50,345 nt of DNA from an uncultured Porticoccus sp. (GTDB lineage Bacteria > Pseudomonadota > Gammaproteobacteria > Pseudomonadales > Porticoccaceae), in assembly GCA_905181945.1 (NCBI GenBank), contig CAJIZZ010000004.1, positions 1 through 50,345 on the forward strand. The letters run 5' to 3'. Shown piece after piece: positions 19,038 through 27,268 of the stretch (position 1 is its first letter; each line of letters starts with the position of its first letter). Made by a program: the position numbers and the translations under genes. Below the pieces are notes generated by a model that was not told the origin of the DNA, searched no databases, and saw only the letters and a list, made by a program, of their open reading frames with translations.

Positions 19038-19790
19038 TTAAGGATCATTATTCTTATTCGTGAACACAAGATCTTGAACCCATTTGGTGCGACGCTCTCT
19101 ATGGAGTATCTCAACACGAATACTGGCAACTAGGGCTATCGCATAAAGAAAATAAAACCCAACAATCATGACCAGCAAGGGCTGGAACATATCAGGGTGC
19201 ATAGAGGGTGCTTCAGTAAATCTAATAGTAGCGGGTTGATGCAGTGTATACCACCAATCTACTGATTTATAAATAATAGGAATATTGACCGTCCCCACTA
19301 AAGCCAGTAAAGCTGCTGCTTTGCTAGATAATCCTTTATGTTCATATGAGCTCTGAAGAATAATCACCCCGAGATATAGAAAAAATAGGATCAACATAGA
19401 TGTAATTCGTGCATCCCATATCCAGTAGGTTCCCCAAGTGGGTTTCCCCCAAATGGCACCTGTCAAAAGGGCCACAAAGGTAAAAGCTGCGCCAATTGGC
19501 GCAGCTGCCTTCATAACCATATCTGCAAGTTTTATCTTCCATATAATGGCAATTGCTCCTGCAGCTGCCATTATGTAATAACCCACCAAGGCGAGGAAAG
19601 ACGATGGAACGTGAATATAAATAATACGGAAACTATTCCCCTGTTTGGCATCTTGGGGCGCGAAACCGAGACCCCAAACCAAACCTAGAGAGATAAAAAA
19701 TAACCCCAACATGGAAATCCAAGGCAGGAATTTACCGCTAGCTTGATAAAACCAGCGGGGTGAAGCTAGTCGATGAAACCACTGCCACAT
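19038..19790 (-). CDS. ccmC: Heme exporter/handling protein CcmC
   Basis: CcmC loads heme onto CcmE and, with CcmD, forms the heme-presenting part of the Ccm system. The 250-residue product has six transmembrane helices and the WWD-family signature as WGTYWIWDARITSMLILFF, close to the canonical WGxxWxWDxRLT with Ile for Leu. Conserved histidines are in YIHVPSSFLAL and in WWYTLHQPATI on either side of it, the axial heme ligands known for the family. It follows ccmB by 34 bp and precedes ccmD. Confidence 0.97.
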   Translation of the reverse strand: MWQWFHRLASPRWFYQASGKFLPWISMLGLFFISLGLVWGLGFAPQDAKQGNSFRIIYIHVPSSFLALVGYYIMAAAGAIAIIWKIKLADMVMKAAAPIGAAFTFVALLTGAIWGKPTWGTYWIWDARITSMLILFFLYLGVIILQSSYEHKGLSSKAAALLALVGTVNIPIIYKSVDWWYTLHQPATIRFTEAPSMHPDMFQPLLVMIVGFYFLYAIALVASIRVEILHRERRTKWVQDLVFTNKNNDP

Positions 19791-19824
19791 ATCTACGTTT
19801 AGCCTTTTTTGCTTAACATTTAAA

Positions 19825-20505
19825 TCACCCCTGAATACTTAATCGCAATGCACCTGCAGTTACATAGGGCGCAACTATCAACGACAAAGCTAACAATGAT
19901 CCTATTGTCGCTAACGGACCTATTACAGAAAATCCATTAATTGCGAGTTGAACTGAATTAGCTCCAAAAATTAATACTGGCATATAAAGAGGCATAACGA
20001 TTAAAGGTAGTAAAAGCCCCTCTTTGCCCAAGGGTAGAGTTAAAGCGGCCCCAACAGCTCCAAGCAAACTTAAGATTGCAGTTCCCATCAAAAGACTCAA
20101 CACTAAGGCTGGGTAACCTGCATCCGGCAATGACAACATCATACCTAAAATAGGCGCTAAAAGTGACAATGGCAAACCAGTGACAAGCCAGTGAACAATT
20201 ATTTTCGCTAATACCATAAAGTATAAAGGCTGGGGCAAAATAATAATTTGTTCAAGAGTTCCGTCATCGTAGTCATTCTGAAACAAGCTATCTAACGATA
20301 AAAGCGATGCTAGCAAAGCCATCACCCAAAGAATACCCGGAGCAATTTCACTAAGCTTGCTTGACTCTGGCGTCAGCCCAAGAGGAACTAAAACTATCAC
20401 TATAAAAAAGAAAATTACAGGATTAGCAAGATCGCCTCGATGACGTATTGCTACTAGCAAGTCACGTCGAAAAATTACCATAAAACCTGTATTCATTATC
20501 AACAT
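19825..20505 (-). CDS. ccmB: Heme exporter protein CcmB
   Basis: CcmB is the membrane-spanning partner of the CcmA ATPase; the CcmAB transporter uses ATP to free holo-CcmE. The 226-residue product has six predicted transmembrane helices. Family motifs include the N-terminal FRRDLLVAIRHRGDLANPV, LLSLDSLFQNDYDDGTLEQI (about residues 67-86) and LPLGKEGLLLPLIVMPLYMP. ATG 20505 overlaps the end of ccmA by 7 bp. A second ATG at 20496 would fit E. coli CcmB's N-terminus equally well. Confidence 0.96.
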   Translation of the reverse strand: MLIMNTGFMVIFRRDLLVAIRHRGDLANPVIFFFIVIVLVPLGLTPESSKLSEIAPGILWVMALLASLLSLDSLFQNDYDDGTLEQIIILPQPLYFMVLAKIIVHWLVTGLPLSLLAPILGMMLSLPDAGYPALVLSLLMGTAILSLLGAVGAALTLPLGKEGLLLPLIVMPLYMPVLIFGANSVQLAINGFSVIGPLATIGSLLALSLIVAPYVTAGALRLSIQG

Positions 20506-21125
20506 GCCTGACGAGAAGAAACTAATGAAATGCGCTTCATATTTTTGATTTCTAAATCATGATGTGTTGAAAGAACCACAATGCCGCCCCTGTTTAAGTG
20601 ATCAAGAATCAATATTTTTAATTCTCTCGAGCCCTCTTTATCAAGAGCAGAAAATGGCTCATCAAGGATCCATAGCTTGGCTTCGGCAACATGAAGTCTT
20701 GCTAATGCAGCTCGACGCACCTGACCAGCCGACAAGTGAGAACAAGCGATACTCTTATATTTAATCAAACCCGTACGTTTTAATGCATCAGAATCAGACA
20801 AAGAATTACTTTTATTTAACCTACGCCACCAAATTAAATTTTCCTCAGCAGACAATGATTCATTCAATCCTGGCTGGTGACCAAGAAACAGCACATTTTT
20901 TAGATACCTTTCGCGAATATAGGTTACATTTTCTCCCTGCCAGGTAATTTCCCCCAAGTAAGGACTTAAAGCCATAGTAATCAAGCGCAATAGTGTAGTT
21001 TTTCCGGAGCCATTTGGCCCTTCGATTTGCAAGATATCACCAAACTCGAGGCTCGCATTAATGCCTGAAAATAATAGATTTTCATTTCGATGAAACTCAA
21101 TATCCCTAAGAGTGAGAATACCCAT
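20499..21125 (-). CDS. ccmA: Cytochrome c biogenesis ATP-binding protein CcmA
   Basis: CcmA is the ABC ATPase of the CcmAB complex. From ATG 21125 the product has 208 residues, with Walker A GPNGSGKTTLLRL, Q-loop FLGHQPGLNESLSAEENL, signature LSAGQVRRAALARL and Walker B LWILDEPFSALD followed by STHHDL. This start aligns with the E. coli N-terminus (MGxLxxRxL). A TTG at 21164 would add 13 residues and is less convincing. It overlaps ccmB and is the first gene of ccmABCDEFG-[CMD]-HI. Confidence 0.95.
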   Translation of the reverse strand: MGILTLRDIEFHRNENLLFSGINASLEFGDILQIEGPNGSGKTTLLRLITMALSPYLGEITWQGENVTYIRERYLKNVLFLGHQPGLNESLSAEENLIWWRRLNKSNSLSDSDALKRTGLIKYKSIACSHLSAGQVRRAALARLHVAEAKLWILDEPFSALDKEGSRELKILILDHLNRGGIVVLSTHHDLEIKNMKRISLVSSRQAC

Positions 21126-21275
21126 TAAAGATGAATTGGACGCAAAAGCATTTGTGTCAGACAACAGATTTTAGCCTAGCTGTAAGTTAAGTGTTTATTA
21201 TGCCAAAAAATGCTGGCATGAAGAAGGCAAAAGACAACTAAAGAATTGAAGTGACCCTAAAAATGCCCTAAAAAT

Positions 21276-21452
21276 TTACATATCAAAATGATAATCTTGA
21301 ATAAATTTTTGTAGCCGCAATCCTTCTAGCTGATCCTCAAGTCTGCGCCTGACATCCGCTTCAAACGCAGCTGAGGTAATTATTGCTTTTGCTTCGGTAA
21401 AATAATCTTCTGCATCAAAGGTATCATCACTCAAGTCATTATCTTTACCCAT
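21276..21452 (-). CDS. Small acidic protein, 58 residues, possible PA3496-family member
   Basis: This short frame on the minus strand runs from ATG 21452 to TAA 21276. Its acidic N-terminal half (residues 1-20, rich in Asp/Glu, e.g. MGKDNDLSDDTFDAEDYF) is followed by a charged amphipathic helix, DVRRRLEDQLEGLRLQKFI (33-51), and a hydrophobic/aspartate end (QDYHFDM). An acidic tract followed by an Arg-Arg-x-(Ile/Leu)-Glu helix is reminiscent of the PA3496-type small proteins of gammaproteobacteria. That match is a pattern impression only. It lies 150 bp upstream of ccmA on the same strand, and the ribosome binding site is weak. Coding is supported by composition unlike the AT-rich flanks. Confidence 0.6.
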   Translation of the reverse strand: MGKDNDLSDDTFDAEDYFTEAKAIITSAAFEADVRRRLEDQLEGLRLQKFIQDYHFDM

Positions 21453-21826
21453 GCCGAAATTTCTCTATCTCGACATAAAGCACCGTAGCGGTAAAAAACT
21501 ACAACTTATATTTGCAATAAACAGGCTTAAAATTGCATATCGTCAAGAAAAATATTACTTTTTTATTTAAAAAAAATTAACAGCTACAAAAAATAATCAT
21601 TAAGAATTTTAACCTAATAAGGCTCTATTTCTTGAAAAGAAAAAATGGTTTTTTTCTTTAAAAAATCTGCCAGCACTTGATTAATCTTATATTTTTGCCA
21701 TATCCATTATTGCACACACATCATTGTTAGTCTTTTATCTGCTGCAGAATCAACATAATCGGTAGTGTGTGCAGGAAAAAATAGTCATAATCAGGCTCTA
21801 ACTTCAACCATACAGACTATTTATGT
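21453..21826. other. AT-rich intergenic region between the 58-residue gene and the DUF2062 gene
   Basis: No ORF, tRNA or known RNA family is recognisable in these 374 bp. They are very AT-rich, with A and T runs around 21550-21670, and contain the 9-bp inverted repeat at 21711-21773. Divergent promoters for the flanking genes must lie here, but no convincing -35/-10 pair was seen. Confidence 0.6.
21711..21773. repeat. 9-bp perfect inverted repeat (TGCACACAC / GTGTGTGCA)
   Basis: The arms are TGCACACAC at 21711-21719 and GTGTGTGCA at 21765-21773, separated by 45 bp that include a CTGCAG centre. The element ends about 54 bp before the DUF2062 start codon. It could be a protein-binding site with spaced half-sites or the base of an RNA stem-loop in that gene's leader. 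The sequence does not decide between them. Confidence 0.7.
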
Positions 21827-22366
21827 ATGCCCAAAAAATTCCTAAACCGCTGGCTTCCAGCTCCTCATAAAATTTTAAATAGCCGTGCTATTAAATGGAT
21901 GGGGCCCTTGTTTATGGATCCTAATTTATTTCACATAAATAGAGTATCTATATCGACTTCATTTTTTATTGGCCTTTTTGTTGCTTTTTTGCCCATACCT
22001 GGCCAAACAATTCTTGTGGCCCTGCTTGCCTTTTTTTTTCGCAGCAACCTACCTGTGGCTGTTGCACTTGTATGGATTAGCAACCCTTTAACTATTGCAC
22101 CATTATTTATGTTTACTTATGGTATTGGCGTTCTTCTGCTTGGGTTGGAATTTACAGCCTTTACCATTGAGCTATCATGGAGCTGGGCAATTGGTCAAGG
22201 CAAGTTGATATGGCTCCCTCTACTAACAGGCAGTCTTGTAGCTGGTTTTATTTGTGGTGGTTTAGGTTATATAGCTATACATCAGTTGTGGAAATGGAAA
22301 GTTCTTAGAAACTGGACGCTACGTCAAAAAAAGAGGAGTGATGTGCAGCCTAAAAATACCCAATAA
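21827..22366 (+). CDS. DUF2062 membrane protein
   Basis: The 179-residue product is a DUF2062 protein, a family of inner-membrane proteins without a settled function. N-terminal basic region (PKKFLNRWLPAPHKILNSR), then conserved FMDPNLFHINRVSISTSFFIG, the helix FVAFLPIPGQTILVALLAFF with the PIPGQ motif, and VWISNPLTIAPLFMFTYGIG with the SNP-T-P motif, both typical. About three to four transmembrane helices and a basic tail follow. A DUF2062 gene beside lolCDE is also known in Pseudomonas. Here it is convergent with lolE, the stops being 16 bp apart. Confidence 0.9.
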   Translation: MPKKFLNRWLPAPHKILNSRAIKWMGPLFMDPNLFHINRVSISTSFFIGLFVAFLPIPGQTILVALLAFFFRSNLPVAVALVWISNPLTIAPLFMFTYGIGVLLLGLEFTAFTIELSWSWAIGQGKLIWLPLLTGSLVAGFICGGLGYIAIHQLWKWKVLRNWTLRQKKRSDVQPKNTQ

Positions 22367-22382
22367 GTATAAAATTATCTAT

Positions 22383-23618
22383 TTATTCGTATCTTAGCTC
22401 ATTCGCTGGCTTAATCTTAGCTGCCTGCAACGATGGGTAGATGGTGACAATCAGATTTAATGCTACTGCAACCAAAATTACTAAAAATACATCACTCCAG
22501 ACCAGCTGAGATGGCAGGTAATCAATAGGATAAACCTCAGATTCAAGAAAATTAAATCCTAGCAATGATTCTAGTTTATTTACAACAACAGGGGCGTTCA
22601 GGGCGCCCAAGATGCCAATTATGGCGCCCAAAAAAGAACCCACTAGCCCAATAAGGAGGCCTTGGGTCATAAAAATCAAAGCAATTTCAAAATTTGTTGC
22701 GCCCTGAGTTTTTAATACTGATATAACAGAACGCTTATCTATCACCACCATCATAAGCATTGAGACTACATTAAAAACAGCAATGGCTAGAATGAAAAAA
22801 ACTAGAAGTAATATCATCTTACGTGACATTTTTATCGCATGATAAATATTTCCATGTGTCTGGACCCAGTCAGAAAGTAAATATCCTGAAGGTAAGGCTC
22901 TGATAAGCCTGAATCCTGTCTCTCTTGCATCAAAAACATTATTTAACTTAATTTGAATGCCTTGAGGATCTTTCAGGCCGGCTATTTGTGTAACTGCTTT
23001 GAGCGGACCTAAGACTAGCTTTTGATCAAGAGGCGTATGAGTGTTAAAAATTCCTCCCACCCGAAAAGAAATAATTTTTGGTGCAAATTCATCATGATCG
23101 AATGTCTTGGCTTGAGGTGCTAGTAGCACAACCCTATCACCGGTCTCAACGAATAATTTATCTGCAACCCCTTTGGCTAATAAAAAGCTGTTCTCTCTCT
23201 CCTTAAATGAAGAAAGTAGTTCAGAAGACAGGAAGCCTCCAATAAAATCTTTGCTTTGAGGCGCCCCTATACCAAGCAGCTCTACAGGCAAAGCCCTGCC
23301 ATTACTTGTCAGCATGCCATCCACTTTAGAAAAAGGTGTAGTTGCACGCACATTGGGGTCAGATTCTAGTAGCTGAGTTAACGCAGAGATGTTATTTACA
23401 CCGTCCTCTTTAAAAATTTGCACATGAGGCACAGACCCGAGTATTGTCGACTCCATCTCCCTTTCAAAACCATTCATAACTGACATCACCAAAATAAGCA
23501 ATGCCGTCCCTAAGGCCAGTCCTGAAATAGACAAAAAAGAAATGAAAGATACCAAATTACTATCGCTACCCGACGTGAAGCTCCTCCACCCAATAAAAAT
23601 AGGAAAAAGTTTAAGCAT
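22383..23618 (-). CDS. lolE: Lipoprotein-releasing system permease LolE
   Basis: LolE is one of the two permease subunits of LolCDE, which extracts outer-membrane lipoproteins from the inner membrane and passes them to LolA. The 411-residue product has four transmembrane helices (near 25-45, 270-290, 315-340, 375-395) with a large periplasmic domain between the first two. Family motifs are ISFLSISGLALGTALLIL, VMNGFEREMESTILGSVPH and the C-terminal YPSLQAAKIKPANELRYE. It is the last gene of lolC-lolD-lolE, 2 bp after lolD. LolC and LolE are similar; the assignment follows operon order. Confidence 0.92.
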   Translation of the reverse strand: MLKLFPIFIGWRSFTSGSDSNLVSFISFLSISGLALGTALLILVMSVMNGFEREMESTILGSVPHVQIFKEDGVNNISALTQLLESDPNVRATTPFSKVDGMLTSNGRALPVELLGIGAPQSKDFIGGFLSSELLSSFKERENSFLLAKGVADKLFVETGDRVVLLAPQAKTFDHDEFAPKIISFRVGGIFNTHTPLDQKLVLGPLKAVTQIAGLKDPQGIQIKLNNVFDARETGFRLIRALPSGYLLSDWVQTHGNIYHAIKMSRKMILLLVFFILAIAVFNVVSMLMMVVIDKRSVISVLKTQGATNFEIALIFMTQGLLIGLVGSFLGAIIGILGALNAPVVVNKLESLLGFNFLESEVYPIDYLPSQLVWSDVFLVILVAVALNLIVTIYPSLQAAKIKPANELRYE

Positions 23619-23620
23619 TG

Positions 23621-24340
23621 CTAATCAGCCTGTGGTGACTTGTTATTTGAATTTTTTTCCAATAAAACTCCATGTTCCAGGGATAAGATTCGATCCATTT
23701 TTGATGCAACACTGCTGTCATGAGTAACAATAATAAAGCTAATTCCAAATTCAACATTCAGACCAAGAAGCGTATCAAGAACAGCCTCAGCAGCAAAACA
23801 ATCGAGGTTTCCTGTAGGCTCATCCATTAACACGCATGCAGGATGTGCAACCAGCGCTCTTGCAATGGCCACTCTTTGTCGCTCTCCGCCTGAAAGGGCT
23901 GAAGGTTTATGCTCACACCGATGAGCTAAGCCTACTTGTGACAAAATTATTTTTGATCTTTGTCGCGCCTCTACTTTTCCGATCCCTCTGATCAATAAAG
24001 GCATAGATACATTTTCTATAGCAGTAAATTCTGCAAGAAGATGGTGAAATTGGTACACAAAACCTAAATATTTGTTTCGCCATAAGGCGCGTTTATTTTC
24101 GGTCATGGAGGCCCAGTCAGCACCCATCACTTCGATGGAGCCTTGTGATAGATCGTCTAAGCCGCCTAGTAGATTGAGTAGCGTTGTTTTTCCTGAGCCG
24201 GAGGTACCAATAATAGCAATTTTTTCACCTGCACGAACTTTTAATGAAATATTATTTAGTACTTTTACTTCAACATTAGATTCAATATATGACTTAGATA
24301 ATTCTTGGCACTGCATTACCCATCGATGACTATCTATCAT
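23621..24340 (-). CDS. lolD: Lipoprotein-releasing system ATP-binding protein LolD
   Basis: LolD powers lipoprotein extraction by LolCE. The 239-residue ABC ATPase has Walker A GTSGSGKTTLLNLLGGLD (about residues 44-61), Q-loop YQFHHLLAEFTAIENV with the LolD-typical FHHLL, signature LSGGERQRVAIARALV, Walker B CVLMDEPTGNLD and switch VTHD. The ATG overlaps the lolC stop by 11 bp and the stop is 2 bp before lolE, so the three subunits are translated together. Confidence 0.97.
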   Translation of the reverse strand: MIDSHRWVMQCQELSKSYIESNVEVKVLNNISLKVRAGEKIAIIGTSGSGKTTLLNLLGGLDDLSQGSIEVMGADWASMTENKRALWRNKYLGFVYQFHHLLAEFTAIENVSMPLLIRGIGKVEARQRSKIILSQVGLAHRCEHKPSALSGGERQRVAIARALVAHPACVLMDEPTGNLDCFAAEAVLDTLLGLNVEFGISFIIVTHDSSVASKMDRILSLEHGVLLEKNSNNKSPQAD

Positions 24341-25574
24341 AGCGAAGCGCCTCTGCAGGGGAGACTTGAGATGCCCTTAAAGCAGGGTAAACTGTAGCTA
24401 AAATACTTAGAATTAAACTCATACAGCACACCAGCAGTACATCTGCCCACATCAATTTAGATGGAATTTGGCTAATAAAATAAACTGCTGGATCGAAAAT
24501 ATGAACTCCGGTCTGCTGTTCAATCCAACTCACAATATCTCCTATGTATACTGCCAATATACACCCTAAAGTTGCCCCTACAATCACCCCCAATATACCA
24601 ATAATGCAACCTTGGATCATAAATATACCCGCTATCGTGCTTTCTTTCGCTCCAAGCGTTCTTAGTACAGCAATATCACGTCTTTTACTGGAAACCATCA
24701 ATACAAGACTAGCTATGATATTAAATGCTGCTATGGCGATAATTACTGACAGCAGCATCCCAACAATTTTTTTCTCCATCTTTATAGCTTTAAATAAGCT
24801 ACTCATCTCAGTAGTCCAAGTCTTTATGCGAAATGATGGGTTTATACTTTTCTTAATAAAAGGAATCAGGCTCATGACATGAAATGGATCCTCAACCTTT
24901 AGTTTTATTCCAGTGACACTCTTACCAAGACGATATAGTTTTTGAGCATCCACATAATGAATAAATGCCATGCCACCATCTACCTGCGCTCCTACTTGGT
25001 AAATTCCTCGTATATAAAAACGCTTATACCGCGGGAAAACACCAACTGGGGTAACATTCAGTTCAGGTAATGACAGAACCACTTTATCTCCAACAGTGAC
25101 ACCTAAAGAACCGGCTAGCATGCTACCAATCAGCATTCCATATTGACCAGGCTCAAGATCGTTGATTTCACCTGCAATCATATGGTCATTAATTGAGCTG
25201 GCGTTGACTTCATCTGGCGGTGAAATACCCTGCAATAGGACACCCTGACTTAAAGAAGAAGATGACAGCAAACCATAGCCTTCAACAAAAGGGGCGTACC
25301 CTTCAATATGATCAAATTTAAGCAATTTTTCGCCTACTGGACCCCAGTTTATTATTCCTGATGAGTTTGTTACTGAGATATGAGGCAGTACATTAAGAAT
25401 GCGCTTTTTAATCTCATGCTCAAACCCGTTCATTACAGAAAGGACAACAACTAAAACCATAACTCCAAGAGACATAGCAACAAAAGATATCAGTGAAACA
25501 AAAGAGATGTAGGAGTTGTTCCGCTTGCTTCTGATATAGCGAAAACCGATACTCAGGGAAAGATTAGTTATCAT
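24330..25574 (-). CDS. lolC: Lipoprotein-releasing system permease LolC
   Basis: LolC is the permease subunit that recruits the periplasmic carrier LolA. The 414-residue product has the four-helix MacB-type layout (transmembrane segments near 25-48, 270-295, 315-340, 378-400) with the periplasmic domain in between. Motifs include NSYISFVSLISFVAMSLGVM, VVLSVMNGFEHEIKKRILNV and the C-terminal YPALRASQVSPAEALRYD. First gene of the operon. The presence of distinct LolC and LolE, rather than one LolF, fits most gammaproteobacteria. Confidence 0.94.
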   Translation of the reverse strand: MITNLSLSIGFRYIRSKRNNSYISFVSLISFVAMSLGVMVLVVVLSVMNGFEHEIKKRILNVLPHISVTNSSGIINWGPVGEKLLKFDHIEGYAPFVEGYGLLSSSSLSQGVLLQGISPPDEVNASSINDHMIAGEINDLEPGQYGMLIGSMLAGSLGVTVGDKVVLSLPELNVTPVGVFPRYKRFYIRGIYQVGAQVDGGMAFIHYVDAQKLYRLGKSVTGIKLKVEDPFHVMSLIPFIKKSINPSFRIKTWTTEMSSLFKAIKMEKKIVGMLLSVIIAIAAFNIIASLVLMVSSKRRDIAVLRTLGAKESTIAGIFMIQGCIIGILGVIVGATLGCILAVYIGDIVSWIEQQTGVHIFDPAVYFISQIPSKLMWADVLLVCCMSLILSILATVYPALRASQVSPAEALRYDR

Positions 25575-25700
25575 AACAAATACCCTGAAATAGAATTTAT
25601 TATGCCAATTAAAGCAAATTTTCCAATTTTACGCCCATTAATTGTCATTATCTTATTTGATTATTATCTAGCGATGTACTTTACACATATAAAATAATTA

Positions 25701-27125
25701 TCAACTTATATTAAAAGCCAATTTTCTGGATTCACGACTCAACCTATTTATGCCATTAATAGCCGCTAATCTATAGGCTTCAGCCATCGTCGGATAGTTA
25801 AAGGTTGTGCTAATAAAATAATCTAAAGTGTTGGCATCTCCAGACTGATTCATGATTGCTTGTCCAATATGAATAATTTCTGCAGCTTCAGCACCAAAAC
25901 AATGGACGCCAAGTATCGCCAAGGTTTTCTGATGAAATAAAATCTTTAGCACGCCCACCTCTTCTCCAGAAATATGCGCTCTTGCTATATTTTTAAAATA
26001 TGCCCGTCCAATTTCATACGGGACCTGCTCCTTAGTTAACTCCGACTCTGTCTTCCCAACAAAGCTGATCTCAGGAATAGTCCATATTCCTGTTGCGACA
26101 TCATCTACATGATATACCTTTAAGCCACACATATGTGCCGCAGCAGAACGACCTTGGTCGTAAGCTGCTCCAGCTAAAGCAGGCCATCCAACAACATCGC
26201 CGGCAGCATAAATATTAGCCAACGAGGTCTGATAGTCTTCATTCACTGCTATCTGTCCTCTTTTGTCTAGATCCAAGTCTATCTTATCTAAGCCCAGGTT
26301 TTTCGTATTGCCAGTCCGACCATTACACCAAAGAATAGCTTCTGCATGAATTCTTTTTCCTGACTTAAGCACCATCGTGACACCATTGTCGCGAGTCTCA
26401 ATTTCGGCATATTCTTCTTTGTGCCGCACAGTGACATTTAAATCTCGCAACTGATAGCTCAAAGCATCAGAAATTTCATCATCAAGAAATTCTAATAGGC
26501 CTTCCCGAGTATTTACCAAATCAACTCGAGTGTCTAAACCAGAAAAAATGGAGGCATATTCACAACCTATTACCCCTGCCCCGTAGATAATAATATTACG
26601 GGGATTATGGTCTAGCTTTAAGATAGTATCGCTATCAAACATACAAGGATGATCAAAGTTAACGTCTTCGGGATGATAGGGGCTTGATCCGGTGGCAATT
26701 AAAAAATTTCGACTTTCAATTTTCTCATTGGTGCCATCTGCTTTTCTTACAATTATATTGTTTTTGTCGCAAAAAGTAGCCCGCCCAAAATGGAGCTTTA
26801 CTCTATTCCGAGAGTATTCGTGTGACCTGATCTCTACTTGCTTGCGAATAACCTCTTCAGCTGACCTCATTACATCTGAAAAAGAAAATAATCGGGGTTC
26901 GCCTACTGCTCGAAACATCGGCATAGTATTAAATTGAACCATTCGCCTAACTGCATGACGAAGAGCCTTAGATGGAATTGTTCCTAGGTGCGTACAGTTT
27001 CCTCCGACCATAGGACGATCATCAACAACAGCTACTGACCAGCCCTGCTTGGCTGCAGACATAGCTGCACCTTCACCTGCAGGGCCGCTGCCTATAATTA
27101 CCAAATCATACTTGTAATCGGCCAT
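25701..27125 (-). CDS. sthA: Soluble pyridine nucleotide transhydrogenase SthA
   Basis: SthA transfers hydride between NADPH and NAD+ in the cytoplasm, balancing the two pools. The 474-residue flavoprotein has the FAD-binding Rossmann motif [19 protein letters not shown] (residues 8-26), [19 protein letters not shown], the second dinucleotide fold [19 protein letters not shown], and the FAD site [17 protein letters not shown]44 is followed by T49 rather than a second cysteine, so no redox-active disulfide can form; this distinguishes SthA from lipoamide dehydrogenase and glutathione reductase. Length is typical (E. coli 466). sthA is also a lolC neighbour in Pseudomonas. Confidence 0.97.
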   Translation of the reverse strand: MADYKYDLVIIGSGPAGEGAAMSAAKQGWSVAVVDDRPMVGGNCTHLGTIPSKALRHAVRRMVQFNTMPMFRAVGEPRLFSFSDVMRSAEEVIRKQVEIRSHEYSRNRVKLHFGRATFCDKNNIIVRKADGTNEKIESRNFLIATGSSPYHPEDVNFDHPCMFDSDTILKLDHNPRNIIIYGAGVIGCEYASIFSGLDTRVDLVNTREGLLEFLDDEISDALSYQLRDLNVTVRHKEEYAEIETRDNGVTMVLKSGKRIHAEAILWCNGRTGNTKNLGLDKIDLDLDKRGQIAVNEDYQTSLANIYAAGDVVGWPALAGAAYDQGRSAAAHMCGLKVYHVDDVATGIWTIPEISFVGKTESELTKEQVPYEIGRAYFKNIARAHISGEEVGVLKILFHQKTLAILGVHCFGAEAAEIIHIGQAIMNQSGDANTLDYFISTTFNYPTMAEAYRLAAINGINRLSRESRKLAFNIS

Positions 27126-27268
27126 TGATTGCCCCTCCAGAAAGCTAACGGCATTAGCTTTAACTAAGACATAAAATATTAAACATTAAACATAACCAAA
27201 AAATGCTCTAACTGATTCTTTGGCAATACTCTTGTGCGGAAATATACTCTTGCAACAAGACAGCTTTA

